From Uranotaenia lowii (taxonomy: Eukaryota; Arthropoda; Insecta; Diptera; Culicidae): a stretch of DNA of 64,000 bases. Positions 45,271 through 55,788 of this stretch are shown here, piece by piece. The translations under genes and the position numbers were made by a program. Location of the stretch: the NCBI RefSeq assembly GCF_029784155.1, contig NC_073693.1, positions 229,515,621 to 229,579,620 on the forward strand. Reading direction: 5' to 3'. The notes below the pieces were generated by a model that was not told the origin of the DNA, searched no databases, and was given only the letters and a program-made list of their open reading frames with translations. The first letter of the stretch is position 1. Every line of letters starts with the position of its first letter.

Positions 45271-46990
45271 TTCTATAAAAAAAAGGAAAATTCCTGTGTT
45301 ACCCCAAGTGAAGATTCATTTGAATACGTTTATATTTGTAACTTTCTTGTTTTGGATCCATTCTGTACGTATGAAAGATAGATTTTTGAGATATGGAAAT
45401 AATTTTTACACATTCTGTGACATTTGATTAAGAACTATTTAAAACAGTTTGAAATATAACTTACGAGCTCACGGTTCTAGATTAAATCTAGATCAAATTT
45501 CTGAACTATAAATTCTATTTGGTTTGTCATTATTGATAAACTCTAATACAGAAGACGTTGTCAATATTTAGCTGTTTGAATTTGGATAATTTTTCACAAA
45601 AATACATTACTCTGTTGAAGTTTAACAAAAAGCTAACAGTTTAATGAATCTTCTGGTTATGTTAAACTTTTTTTGGTATGAAATTTGATGATTATTATCA
45701 CTCGAATTTCGTTCAAATTGCAACATACTTTATACTGAGTTTCTTTGAAACTCTTCCGTGTTAAAAAAGGATCGCAACACTAATGATCAACTCGTTACGT
45801 CAAAATCTACTTGTTTTTTATGAAAATCAGTTAAAAAATATTTTAGTTGAGTCGTATTTGCATTGATTTAGGGGAAAACCTTCCTTACAACATGTTGAAG
45901 GTAAGAAAAATAATTTAATGCAATGTTTCATCTCGTGAAGTCAAAGTTCGTTTTTGTTTTCAGTTCGATAAAAAAGCTAGAAAACTATTTGATTTGTAAG
46001 ATATTTCACATTGATAAACTGTAAGTTTTATTCTGTTAGAAGTCATTTCCACTACAGAATAGTGGAATCACTCACTGTAAAAATATAATTTTCGTTATTA
46101 CGTGAATGGGATTCAGTGATTTTTAACGAATTCATTCGACACCTTGATATGATCTAACTGTCTTCATGACACCTTCCATATTCCTCAAAATAAAAACAAG
46201 AATCCGCTTGAAAGCTCTTTAAAAGCTTCCACAACAGTGCAGACCATTTTTAGAAAGTTCGTCGCCAAGCGCCACCCACGCATAATACGTCTAACTTCGA
46301 AAAACCAAAACAACAATTCAAAGTTATCGTGTTAATTCAAAATTATCTCAGATTATTACCAAAGTTCTCCATGTTCACTAGCACAAATTTGAAGCCCAAA
46401 TAATATCCCCAGTTGATGTTTTGACTTTTCAAAATTGGACTTTTTATTGTCGTGGGTGACGCTTGTTGAACATGGTTATTCCGGAAAAAGCTTCGCCTGC
46501 CACAAAAAGACGGTCGCGGGCCACGTTTGGTTTTGCCACCCATGTTGTAAAGCGTTGATAAACTTATAACGAAATTATGTTATACACTCAGTAAAACAAG
46601 CAAATGGGTCCTTATTTCGAAAAACAAAAATATTGTGCTGCCATTAATAACTTGATTATGGAAAAATAAGGGTTTAGCGTTTTAAAATATCAATGTTTAT
46701 TGTTCGGAATAAAATCTTACCAGAACCTTTGTTTCATGACTTCACGCCATGCTGTTATATGAAAAACTCGTTATGGCTAGAGAAAAACCTCGTAAAAACG
46801 CTTTAAATCCCGATGAAATTATGGAAGTTACTTATAAATACAGTTATCTATTCACAGCGGTGTGTAAACTCGCTTCGGAAAGAATCATTCGGCTGATTTT
46901 TTCCGAGTTTAACTTGTTGTGTGCAGATTGATTTTATCTTCGTTCCATTCATGACGCGATTTCACACAAAACGAAGAGAACAGTTCTGCA
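45271..46990. other. No gene recognised
   Basis: AT-rich. Two small frames are worth naming but not calling: 46343-46543 on the minus strand (66 codons, basic N-terminus MGGKTKRGPRP) and 46749-46931 on the plus strand (60 codons). Neither has a recognisable domain. Confidence 0.4.
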
Positions 46991-47079
46991 TTGATTTTTT
47001 CCATGCCTCGCAGCAATAAAATCACACCAACGAAACAACAGAACGAAGCTTACCGTATACGAACGCACACGAGCGATCG

Positions 47080-47579
47080 NNNNNNNNNNNNNNNNNNNNN
47101 NNNNNNNNNNNNNNNNNNNNNNNNNNNNNNNNNNNNNNNNNNNNNNNNNNNNNNNNNNNNNNNNNNNNNNNNNNNNNNNNNNNNNNNNNNNNNNNNNNNN
47201 NNNNNNNNNNNNNNNNNNNNNNNNNNNNNNNNNNNNNNNNNNNNNNNNNNNNNNNNNNNNNNNNNNNNNNNNNNNNNNNNNNNNNNNNNNNNNNNNNNNN
47301 NNNNNNNNNNNNNNNNNNNNNNNNNNNNNNNNNNNNNNNNNNNNNNNNNNNNNNNNNNNNNNNNNNNNNNNNNNNNNNNNNNNNNNNNNNNNNNNNNNNN
47401 NNNNNNNNNNNNNNNNNNNNNNNNNNNNNNNNNNNNNNNNNNNNNNNNNNNNNNNNNNNNNNNNNNNNNNNNNNNNNNNNNNNNNNNNNNNNNNNNNNNN
47501 NNNNNNNNNNNNNNNNNNNNNNNNNNNNNNNNNNNNNNNNNNNNNNNNNNNNNNNNNNNNNNNNNNNNNNNNNNNNNNN
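47080..47579. other. Assembly gap (exactly 500 N) inside the gypsy element
   Basis: A placeholder of unknown true length. The visible pol starts in the reverse transcriptase fingers/palm, so the 5' LTR, gag, protease and N-terminal RT should lie here or be missing. That would normally require well over 2 kb. The apparent open frame that joins 46991 to 47580 across the N run is an artefact. Confidence 0.95.
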
Positions 47580-47581
47580 AT

Positions 47582-50041
47582 CATGTGGAATTACACCCTG
47601 AATCAAGAGACATAACTACCTTTATGACTGCAAAAGGTTTAATGAGATTCAAAAGACTCAACTTTGGTGTAAACTGCGCGCCTGAAATTTTTCAGCGCAT
47701 CATGAGTGAAATGTTGGCGGGAATAGACAATGTAGTAGTGTATATTGACGACATTGTCGTAAGCGGCAAGACTCAAGAAGAGCATGATCAACGATTGAAT
47801 CAGGTACTAAGCGTGCTCAAAAATAATAATGCAATGTTAAATCATGACAAATGTTTATTTGGGGTTGAAGAACTAGAAATACTCGGATTCAAGGTAAGCA
47901 GTGCCGGTATAAGCCCAGCGGATGACAAACTTATGACCATTAAAAATTTTCGAGCACCTGAAACCAAAGAAGAAGCAAGAAGCTTTCTAGGTTTGATTGG
48001 CTTTGTGGGTCAATTTATTCCTCATCTTTCGACCAGAACTGAATCAATCAGGAAGTTCATCAGAGGGGATGTGGATTCTTTTGGGCAAGAACAGCTTAAT
48101 GCATTCAATGATCTGCGCAACGAATTGACGAATACCGTTCATCGTTTGGGTTATTTTGATCCTAAAGATAGAACAGAACTATATGTGGATGCGTCTCCAG
48201 TTGGCCTTGGGGCTGTTTTAGTCCAAAGAAATGTAACAAATGAGCCACGAATAATTAGTTATGCATCAAAAGGACTAACGAAAGCAGAGAGAGTGTACCC
48301 ACAAACACAAAGAGAGGCACTTTCTTTAGTTTGGGCTGTGGAGAAATTTTATTCTTATTTATTTGGAATGCATTTCACTGTATACACGGATCATAAGACT
48401 CTCGAATATATTTATGGTGGAAAACATCGCGAAGGGAAGCGTGCATGTTCAAGAGCTGAAGCTTGGGCACTCAGACTGCAGCCGTATGATTTCTCGGTTA
48501 AATATATACCTGGTAATATGAATATATCTGATTGTTTTTCAAGATTATGCCCACAATCAGAAACATCGTTTGATGAAAATTCCGAACATTATATATGTGG
48601 AATAGGAGAAAGCCTTTCAGCCATAACTTTAGAGCACATAAAGAAAGAAACAGAGCTTGATCAAATTTTAAAGGCGGTCTTCAAAGCTGTTGAAACTGGT
48701 TCGTGGTCTCCAGACCTGTATCAGTACGAGGCATTTTCTAAAGAGCTTGGAATAATAAATGGCGTTCTAATTAGAGAACATAGAATAGTTCTTCCTTCCA
48801 CTCTGCAACAAAAAGCGCTCGATATTGCCCATCGTGGTCATCCAGGGTCGGTGACTATGAAAAGAATCCTTAGAGAACATGTCTGGTGGCCAGGGATGGA
48901 CAAAGATGTTAACAGGCGAATTCAAGAGTGTGCTGGATGTGCGGCCGTTAGTTCCCAGCATCCTCCAGAGCCGATGATACGCAAAGAAATGCCAGACCGA
49001 GCGTGGCAGGAATTGGCGGTAGATTTTTTTACTGCTAAAGAATGTGCAACGTTTTTAGTCGTAGTTGATTACTACAGTAGATATCTTACTGTCATAGAAA
49101 TGAAAACTACAAATGCGGCTCAAACTATAGATGCGTTGGAAGGAATGTTTAGAATTCACACGTATCCGGAAACTATTAGAGCTGACAACGGACCTCCTTT
49201 TGCAAGTCAGGATTTCGCGAACTACTGTGTCAGTAAAAATATCAGGCTTATACGAACAATCCCTTACTGGCCCCAAATGAACGGTCTTGTTGAACGCCAA
49301 AATCAAGGCATTCTCCGTACATTGCGCATAGCAAAATCGATGAAACAAGATTGGCGAAAAGCAGTTCAAGAATATGTCTATTTCTACAATACGAGGCCTC
49401 ATTCCGTAACTGGTAAGACTCCTTTAGAATTGTTAACGGGTAGGCCTGCAAAGGACCTTCTGCCCTCATTAAGAACCGAGGCATATTGGAGCCGTGATGA
49501 TGAAGTACGAGACAACGATTCGATCCAAAAAATGAAAGGAAAAATGTATGCCGATAAACGTCGACATGCAAAAAAATCCGGTATCAAGGTTGGAGACAGG
49601 GTGATGATAAGAAATTACGATTCCGGTAAATTACAACCAGGCTTCCAACCGGAAAAATTCAAAGTAATTAAAAGGAAAGGAGTGGACGTACGCGTAGTAA
49701 ATGAAGATGGCGTTGTGTACCGACGTCCGGTAAGTCACCTTAGGCTTTGGCCAATTCCGCGACAGGTGATCACTTCTTCCAATAAGGATCAGGAAACACA
49801 AGAAAAATCTTCGAAATCGTTCGGTAAGGTTGATCATATTATATTTGAACATTTGGTTTGGTTTCTAAAATATATTCTGCACGTATAATATTCCTGAACT
49901 ATTCACTCATATACTTATCTTTTAGAATCCGAGAAAGTTGAATCCGATTTGACGAAGGAAACGATGGCAGATGATCCAAGCACAGCTTCGAAGGAGAGGC
50001 CAAGGCGAAATCCTAAGAAACCAATTCGATTTGCGGAATGA
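47582..50041 (+). CDS. pol: Gypsy pol (RT-RNase H-integrase), 5' partial
   Basis: The frame is open from the gap edge. Reverse transcriptase comes first, with the catalytic YIDD at 47741-47752 and LGFKVSSAGI downstream. RNase H follows (ELYVDASPVG at about 48,180; VYTDHKTLEYI). The integrase has its zinc-binding H-H-C-C at 48830, 48839, 48929 and 48938, then the core with D at 49022, D at 49184 and E at 49292 (35 residues between the last two). Without splicing it stops at 49886-49888. If the intron-like segment 49824-49925 is removed, the frame continues in phase to a stop at 50039-50041 and ends in a basic tail (RPRRNPKK) of a kind common at gypsy pol C-termini. No stop or frameshift interrupts the visible 747 codons before the putative donor, unusual among the wrecks around it. 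Confidence 0.85.
49824..49925 (+). other. Candidate 102-bp spliceosomal intron in gypsy pol
   Basis: The donor is G|GTAAGG at 49823/49824 and the acceptor is CTTATCTTTTAG|AA at 49925/49926, preceded by a pyrimidine-rich stretch. The segment is AT-rich, has insect-typical intron length and contains the in-frame stop. It interrupts a codon after its first base, and the downstream frame resumes in the matching phase and stays open for 38 codons. Both splice-site quality and frame rescue support an intron; no transcript evidence is available here. Confidence 0.6.
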
Positions 50042-50503
50042 ATTTGGGGAGTTTCTTCAAGCTTCAGTTCCAGTTCGGGTACTTAAGTTCAATTCGAGTT
50101 CGGGTGCTTGAGTGCGGCTTAGGTATTGCTTAACTTCGGCTCAGTCGTTGCTTAAGTCCATTTGCAGATGTTGCTTGAATTTAATTCAGATTTAGTTCAG
50201 TTTCAGTATTTGAGGCTTCAATAGAAAGACTTCCTTACTTGCTGAAAATTTTGATGAAAATGATTTTCATGCCAGAGAAAATTTTAGGATTGCTTTGATT
50301 TTATTCTCATTTGAGGAGCTACTTTGTTTTTTTTTTTTTAATTGAAATAAATTCGTTTTGTTTTTTCGAGGGTGAGATGAGATGTGGAGTCTTAATGAAA
50401 TATGATGCTACAAATATAAGGCTTATGTCAGTACGAAAAGTGACGCCCCGTTTGAATAGCTTTGAAAGAGGGAGATAACAATAGGAATCGAGGGAGAGAG
50501 AAT

Positions 50504-50631
50504 TGTAACGGTCAGTTTACGGCAGGTAGCGAACGAATGTGGTTGTGCTTAATAAAGGATTGCTGAAGTTTTGTGCACATATTAAAACGTGTATTAAGTG
50601 GTTTTATTTTAAGAAGATCGAGGTCCCTACA
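50504..50631 (+). repeat. Short 3' LTR of the gypsy element (128 bp)
   Basis: It begins TGTAACGG just after the purine tract and ends CCCTACA, so it has the TG...CA ends of an LTR. It contains AATAAA (50551 region), a polyadenylation signal. The length is short but known in the mag lineage. The partner LTR is not in the visible sequence, so the boundaries rest on the end motifs and the purine tract. Confidence 0.6.
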
Positions 50632-50688
50632 GAAAGTAGTCAGGAGCAGTCATTTTCTTTCTGAAGAATCTTTGCCACGAACAGCGAT

Positions 50689-50706
50689 TACTTACTTACT
50701 TACTTA
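50689..50706 (-). repeat. (TAAG)n tail of RTE-like element
   Basis: The plus strand shows TTACTTACTTACTTAC; on the minus strand this is a TAAG tail at the 3' end of the retrotransposon that follows. Short tandem tails are characteristic of RTE-clade elements. Confidence 0.75.
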
Positions 50707-51765
50707 ATGATCCCGCGCCGATCCTCCGGTGCATAGGGCCGTGGTAAAAGACCTCCACTGTTGACGATCCGGAGCCAGCGTCTTCACCTGGTCCCAGTCA
50801 AGATTCTCGTCGACAGTTCGGATTTCAGCGGCTAGGCTTCGCCGCCACGAGTTTCTGGGTCTGCCTCTTCTTCGATGACCTTCTGGATTCCAATCTAGCG
50901 CCTCTCTGCAAATCTCGTTTTCATGTTTTCGCAGCGTGTGCGCAATCCATCTCCACTTACGTACCTGAATCTCGATTTCTAGCGCTCTTTCATGACCCCG
51001 GTGATGACCAGGGCGATCCTCATTCGAGATCCAGTTGCCAGGCCACCAAGTGCGGATGATATTCTGCAGGCAGCGGTTTACAAATACTTGCAGTTTTCGC
51101 GCCGTTACCGCATATGTGCACCAACTTTCGCACCCGTACAGCAATACGGATTTGACGTTTGAGTTAAAGATTCAAATTTTCGTTCGTAGATATATCTGAC
51201 ATGAGCACCAGATGTTTCGGAGACTCGCAAATGCGAAACGGGCCTTTCTGATCCGGTTTTTTCGATGTCTTTCTGGTACCACCATCAGGCGTAATCTGGC
51301 TACCAAGATACTGGAAGCACTCCACTTTCTCAACCTGTTGCCCACCTACCATGAAACTGGAGGGATTTTCTGTGTTGATCTCCATCGACTTGGTCTTTTC
51401 GACATTGACTTTGAGACCGGCTGCCTTGGAGCTTTCGGTGAGGACATTGAGTTTTCTCTGCATATCCGGCTGTTTTTGGGCAAGGAAAACAATATCGTCA
51501 GCCTGGTCAAGGTCGGTCAGTTGCTCCATTGTCGAAGGATTCTTTGGAAATCTTCGATTCGGTGCACATTCAATCGATCCAGTCAGAATCTCATCTATTA
51601 CGATCATGTTTCACTCCAGCAGTTACCGGGATTGGATCGGACTAGATACCGTGGTGCAAGACCTTGCACGAAAATGCCTCGTAGTGTGCTTCGATGAGAT
51701 GGACTAGTTTCTCTGGGATTCCTCGTCACCTTAGAGCCGCCCAGATGTTTTCATGATTAACCTCT
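50704..51765 (-). pseudogene. RTE-like non-LTR reverse transcriptase, 5'-truncated
   Basis: From high to low coordinates: NHENIWAALR and GIPEKLVHLIEAHYEAFSC (about 51,760-51,650), a deletion where the GVRQGCILSP motif is expected, IVIDEILTGSIE, the palm motif (QADDIVFLAQ, normally LADD), GLKVNVEKTKSM, a frameshift near 51,160, and LYGCESWCTYAV...GRPRNSWRRSL to the C-terminus at about 50,715. The LYGCESW-GRPR-WRRSL pattern and the TAAG tail suit RTE-type elements. The first half of the element, including the endonuclease, is absent. Confidence 0.8.
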
Positions 51766-52240
51766 CTAGTAGTTTACCAAGGAAATCCAATAGACAGAAA
51801 GGTCTGTACGATGACGGATACCCTGGGGGTTTTCCCGGTTCTGCTAGTAACACCAGCTTTGCAGTTTTCCACAGGTTGGGGAAAGATCTGTCCTTGAGAC
51901 ACTTTTGTCACGCCACTCTGAAAGTATCTGGAATGGTCTGTACCGCCACCTTAACTACTGAATTCGGGACTCCGTCTGGGCCTGGGGCCTTGATCACCGC
52001 AAGTTTCTCAGTGATGGCCACAAGTTCCTCGTTCGTTACTGGCTCGATGTCATGGATTCCTTAAATTTTTCTGGACAATTTTCACTCGGCGACCTCGGTC
52101 CACCTAATCTCGCTAGTGCAACTCTAGAAGCTTAGCCCCATGGGTTGTCGTCTAGAAGTTCTCCTTGCTTGTCCTGATAACTCGCTTGAGTGCTACTTTG
52201 GCTGCTCGATAAACGACACCTCTCGATTCTCTGTCGGCAA
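51760..52240 (-). pseudogene. R1/LOA-like non-LTR fragment
   Basis: On the minus strand this reads APGPDGVPNSVVK, then FPNLWKTAKLVLLAEPGKPP, SSYRPFCLLDFLGKLLERL, an RT N-terminal region of the R1/LOA kind and unlike the RTE-like fragment beside it. Upstream (52,080-52,236) the endonuclease-RT linker is recognisable by DNPWG. A stop and frameshifts occur. The fragment ends abruptly at about 51,762 where the RTE-like frame begins, so the two are fused head to tail. Confidence 0.7.
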
Positions 52241-52560
52241 AAATTATAAACATTCTCAATATTTTTTGGCCTCTAAATTTTTACTTTCATTTTATTCCCA
52301 AGGTCCTTCCACTGTTCCAATCTTATTATTTTATTCAAAATTAACAATTTTGAAAGGGTTTTTAGCCATACAGGATTGTTCATAGAAAATTTCCGTTTTT
52401 TTACATCCAAAAATTATTATAGAATGACCATAAAAACAACTCTAAAACTATACATATAGAAAAGAAAAATGTTAAGCTTTTTTTTATTGTTTTATGGTTA
52501 TGAAGTTTTAACATATTGATTTCTAAATAAAACGAAATTTCATCTACATCAACATCTTCT
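52241..52560. other. No gene recognised
   Basis: AT-rich spacer between non-LTR fragments, possibly the 3' untranslated region of the next element. Confidence 0.4.
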
Positions 52561-52564
52561 GAAT

Positions 52565-52926
52565 TTACGAATTTACGAAGTTACTAAACAGTTTGAGAAC
52601 TACTGCCTTTTTCCGATCACTTGTGCTTAGAAGTTTGGGTCTTTGAAGCTCATGGAATTGAGGGATTGTCCAGCTGTTGATCTTTGTTTTGATTTTTTCT
52701 TGAACTAGTAGCCAGGCGTCTCTCACTCTCATACATTCCGAGTATTTGTGCACTATGGTTTCAACTGGCGCATTGCAATGTGTACAGTTTTCTCCATCCG
52801 ATCGGTGCATTCGATACATCAACCTCCTGTGCTTCACTTTTTGGTTTACAAATATGTCTTCTGCTTTCGAGTCAATTGTTTTGAAATAATATTTCTCTAT
52901 ACTCTGCTCAATTGGTTCCTGGATTA
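52565..52926 (-). pseudogene. L1-like non-LTR ORF2 C-terminal fragment
   Basis: The minus-strand frame has RLMYRMHRSDGENCTHC followed by VHKYSEC and RDAWLLV, the C-x2-C-x7-H-x4-C type zinc-binding region found at the C-terminus of L1-, I- and R4-like ORF2 proteins. It ends at a natural stop near 52565. The upstream part of the same protein lies beyond the MITE insertion, at 53950-54362. Clade assignment is tentative. Confidence 0.65.
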
Positions 52927-53947
52927 CCGTCGAACGGGGCATCATGCAAAAGCAGGATTAGATGCAACATTTGTATACCATAGCAGTCATTCAATTTTTA
53001 TTTCAATATACTGTAATAAAGTTATCATTGAATTATAACAAATTGATGATGACAAAGTTTTTTACATCGCGAAAGAGTTTTTTAAAGTTTTGATTGTCAT
53101 AAAAAAATTAAAAAATCGAGCAATAGATGTACAAATTTTTACATTTTTCGACGCCATAAAAACTTTACCTAGTATGACGGATTGGCTTAATGATATCACC
53201 TACAAACTTTATATTGCTTTAATTATCCTATAACAACACTGTTGGTGTATGAATATTTTTCGGACAATTACCAAATTTTTTAAAATAAATATTTTCATAA
53301 TTCAGTTAGCTGTCTGGGGAAATTTGCAAATCAGAACTAAATCTCATAAACCGCGTTTCCGTATGGTGGGATATGATTGTTTCGCATTATGCGTTTGTTA
53401 ACATTAAAATTGAATCAAAGCAATCGAAAGATTCCTTTTAATTCAACCACGGTACCGTGGTTGAATTAAAAGGAATCTTTCGATTGCTTTGATTCAGTCG
53501 AATCATTCAACCAAGTAGGCTCATACCACAACAGAGTGAACATTAAAATTTTATCCATCCTAACATTTATTTTCATGAATTAAGCAAATAGAATATTTTG
53601 AAATTTAAATTTAATTCGAACAAAACCAGAAATTATAACAATTGGTGCTTTATGCGTTTTGACATCACAAATGTATCCAAAACTATAAATTTTCAAACGT
53701 TTTAATTTGATTTTTCATTAATTACAAAGTTGGTGGCAACTTACCCCTTTTTCTTAGTAGGGTGAAAATCGCATGCTTTTGAAAATTAAAAAATGATTGG
53801 TAAAACCAATAGTTTTTCAGACTACGTCAGTTTGATGTCCCATCAACCTTAAAACTTTTGATGTACATGAGGTATGAATATCTGTAAGCATTAAGATTTT
53901 AGAAGCCATTGAAGTTGAAAAGTGTTGCATGTTGCCCCAGTTGACGG
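52927..53947. mobile_element. TA-type MITE (CCGTCAACT family), copy B, complete
   Basis: The left end CCGTCGAACGGGGCATCATG and the right end (reverse complement CCGTCAACTGGGGCAACATG) match well, with TA flanks at 52925-52926 and 53948-53949. The element split an L1-like frame, which resumes on both sides. Copy A is at 32591. It contains a later 127-bp palindromic insertion. Confidence 0.8.
53412..53538. mobile_element. 127-bp insertion with perfect 84-bp palindrome and 12-bp TSD
   Basis: Arms 53412-53453 and 53454-53495 are perfect 42-nt reverse complements with no spacer, centred on GGTACC. A 43-bp non-palindromic tail (ATTCAACCAAGTAGGCTC...) follows. The 12-bp AACATTAAAATT occurs on both sides (53400-53411 and 53539-53550), so this is a genuine insertion. 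Its arms resemble short blocks found immediately outside PLE-1 and PLE-2, which suggests it is a minimal derivative of PLE ends. That link is an inference. Confidence 0.8.
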
Positions 53948-53949
53948 TA

Positions 53950-54362
53950 TCTGTTTCAATCTCAGGTGGTATTGTCTGGTAGATTTGCAAAACACTCAGT
54001 TGTTACTTTTAGATCTGGTAGTGTTGTTGGGGGTTTCGAGTGAAAACACTACTAAAGGGCATGAACAGCTGATAGAATTTTAGACAACTCATTTCAGCGA
54101 AATTACGATTTGTTAAAAGTGCATTACACTTTAGGGTCGGCAGGTGAAGATTAAGACCACCTTTTCTAATTTTGTGAGCCAGTTGCTGAATTGGTATGCG
54201 CCCAGGAATCCCACGAAAAATTAAAGTGTCCATCGTTGCTGTAATCTAGGCAATATGCAAGTTGTATGGTGACAGAATCGACGATATGTACCACAGTTTT
54301 AAGGAGATGAACAAATTCACCAAAGTAACCTTTTGGTGAATCGTAAGGCTTCTTAAGTTATG
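53950..54362 (-). pseudogene. L1-like non-LTR ORF2 fragment, middle part
   Basis: On the minus strand a LWYISSIL-type segment precedes RIPIQQLAHKIRKGGLNL and KCNALLTNR, the pattern downstream of the RT in L1/I-type ORF2 proteins. It joins in order and strand with 52565-52926. The frame is broken by frameshifts. It is cut at 54,364 by a hAT-like element and probably continues at 58,105. Confidence 0.65.
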
Positions 54363-55788
54363 TACAGAGATGCCAATGTGCCTGATTTTTCAGGCATTGC
54401 CTGATTTTTCAAGGCTCTTCCTGGCAACCTGATAAGCCATTGAAATTCCCTGATTTTTGAAAATATGCCTGATTTTTGCGAATGTCATGAAAATTGGGTA
54501 GTAAGGAACAGGAGTAGGTACTATAGCTGAAGTGAAAAAGTGAAAAAGTGGCTGAATCAAAGCAATCGAAAGGCCACTCCGTCTGATAGTAACCACGATA
54601 GGCACTGCTACTTACAAAATAGCCAAATATATAACCGGTATTTTGAATAAAATCGCTGGGAACACAAATCGCCACATCAACAACAGCTTCGAGTTCGTCG
54701 ACGAGATGAGAAAAATTGTTCTCCCCCTAGAGACGGTTTTGTTCTCACTGGTTTCACTTTTTACGAACGTCCCAGTGGATTTTGCGATGGAAACGATCGA
54801 ATCACGTTGGGATGAAATCGAACAACACACGAAAATTGAAAAAAGTAGTTTTTTGCAACTTTTGGACTTAGTGCTAAAATCTACATTTTTTCAATTCAAC
54901 GGAAGATTCTACACTCAGAAATTTGGAGTCTCGATGGGTTCACCTTTGAGTCCGGTGGTGGCTTCTATAGCTCTCGAGCGGATCGAACAGGCTGCGCTAG
55001 ATGAGTTGCGAATGAAGGGGATCTCGCCGGTTTTCTCCAAGCGATACGTTGATGACTGCTTGGTAGCTGCAAGAAGTGATCAACAGACTGAAACTGTCGA
55101 CACCTTCAATGGGTTTCATCAACGGTTACAGTTCACTATCGAGCGCGAATTGAATGGAGAAATCAAGTTCCTCGATACAATTTTGCGCCGGGAAGGAAAT
55201 GGCATCACAACGGAATGGTTCCCAAAAGACGAAAAAGGCCGCTATCTAGACTCTAATTCGTTAAGTCCATATTCGCACAAAAAGAATACTGTCATAGCTT
55301 TAGTAGACAGGGCAATAAGGTTTTCACTCGCGAAATATAGGGAAAAACACTTAATACAGTTAGAAAAATTTTGAACCTAAACAACTATCCACAATTTTTT
55401 GTTAAGAGTATTGTTAAAGAATGAACACATAAATTTACAATACTTTGAGTATAACCAATAGAAATTCAAGCAAATTTGTAACAATCCCGTATTGTTCAGG
55501 ATTGGGGGAAAAGCTTTCAAGGTACTTATGGCAATTTGACATTAATGTCGCCTTCCAGCCTTTAGATAAAATTAAAAATCTGATCCTCACAAAAACTAAG
55601 GACAAAATCCCCAAAAACAAAAACACCAACGTCGTGTGTGAAATTAATTGTGGTAAATGTAACAAACCATAAATAGGTGAATTTAGCCAGTTCTTGGAAA
55701 AAAGATTAAAACAACATAAAACAAATGTATCTACAAAACAAATAAGCACTGGACTAGCACAACACAGTTTGGAAACTGGTCACCTTTT

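Larger units (their letters stand above)
47580..50631 (+). mobile_element. Ty3/gypsy LTR retrotransposon, 5' part in gap
   Basis: Visible parts are the 3' two thirds of pol, a non-coding stretch, a purine-rich tract (GAGGGAGAGAGAA, 50490-50502) and a short 3' LTR. Domain order RT-RNase H-integrase places it in Ty3/gypsy. The very short LTR and single pol frame without a recognisable env would suit the mag lineage, but that is an inference. No 5' LTR is visible upstream of the gap. A different retrotransposon starts about 60 bp after the LTR. Confidence 0.85.

Noticed and set aside
46343..46543. Small basic protein gene
   Set aside because: A single 66-codon frame with no homology I can name and no expression signals.
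46991..47579. N-terminal extension of the gypsy frame upstream of the gap
   Set aside because: It exists only because N runs are treated as open; the 29 visible residues show no gag or RT similarity.
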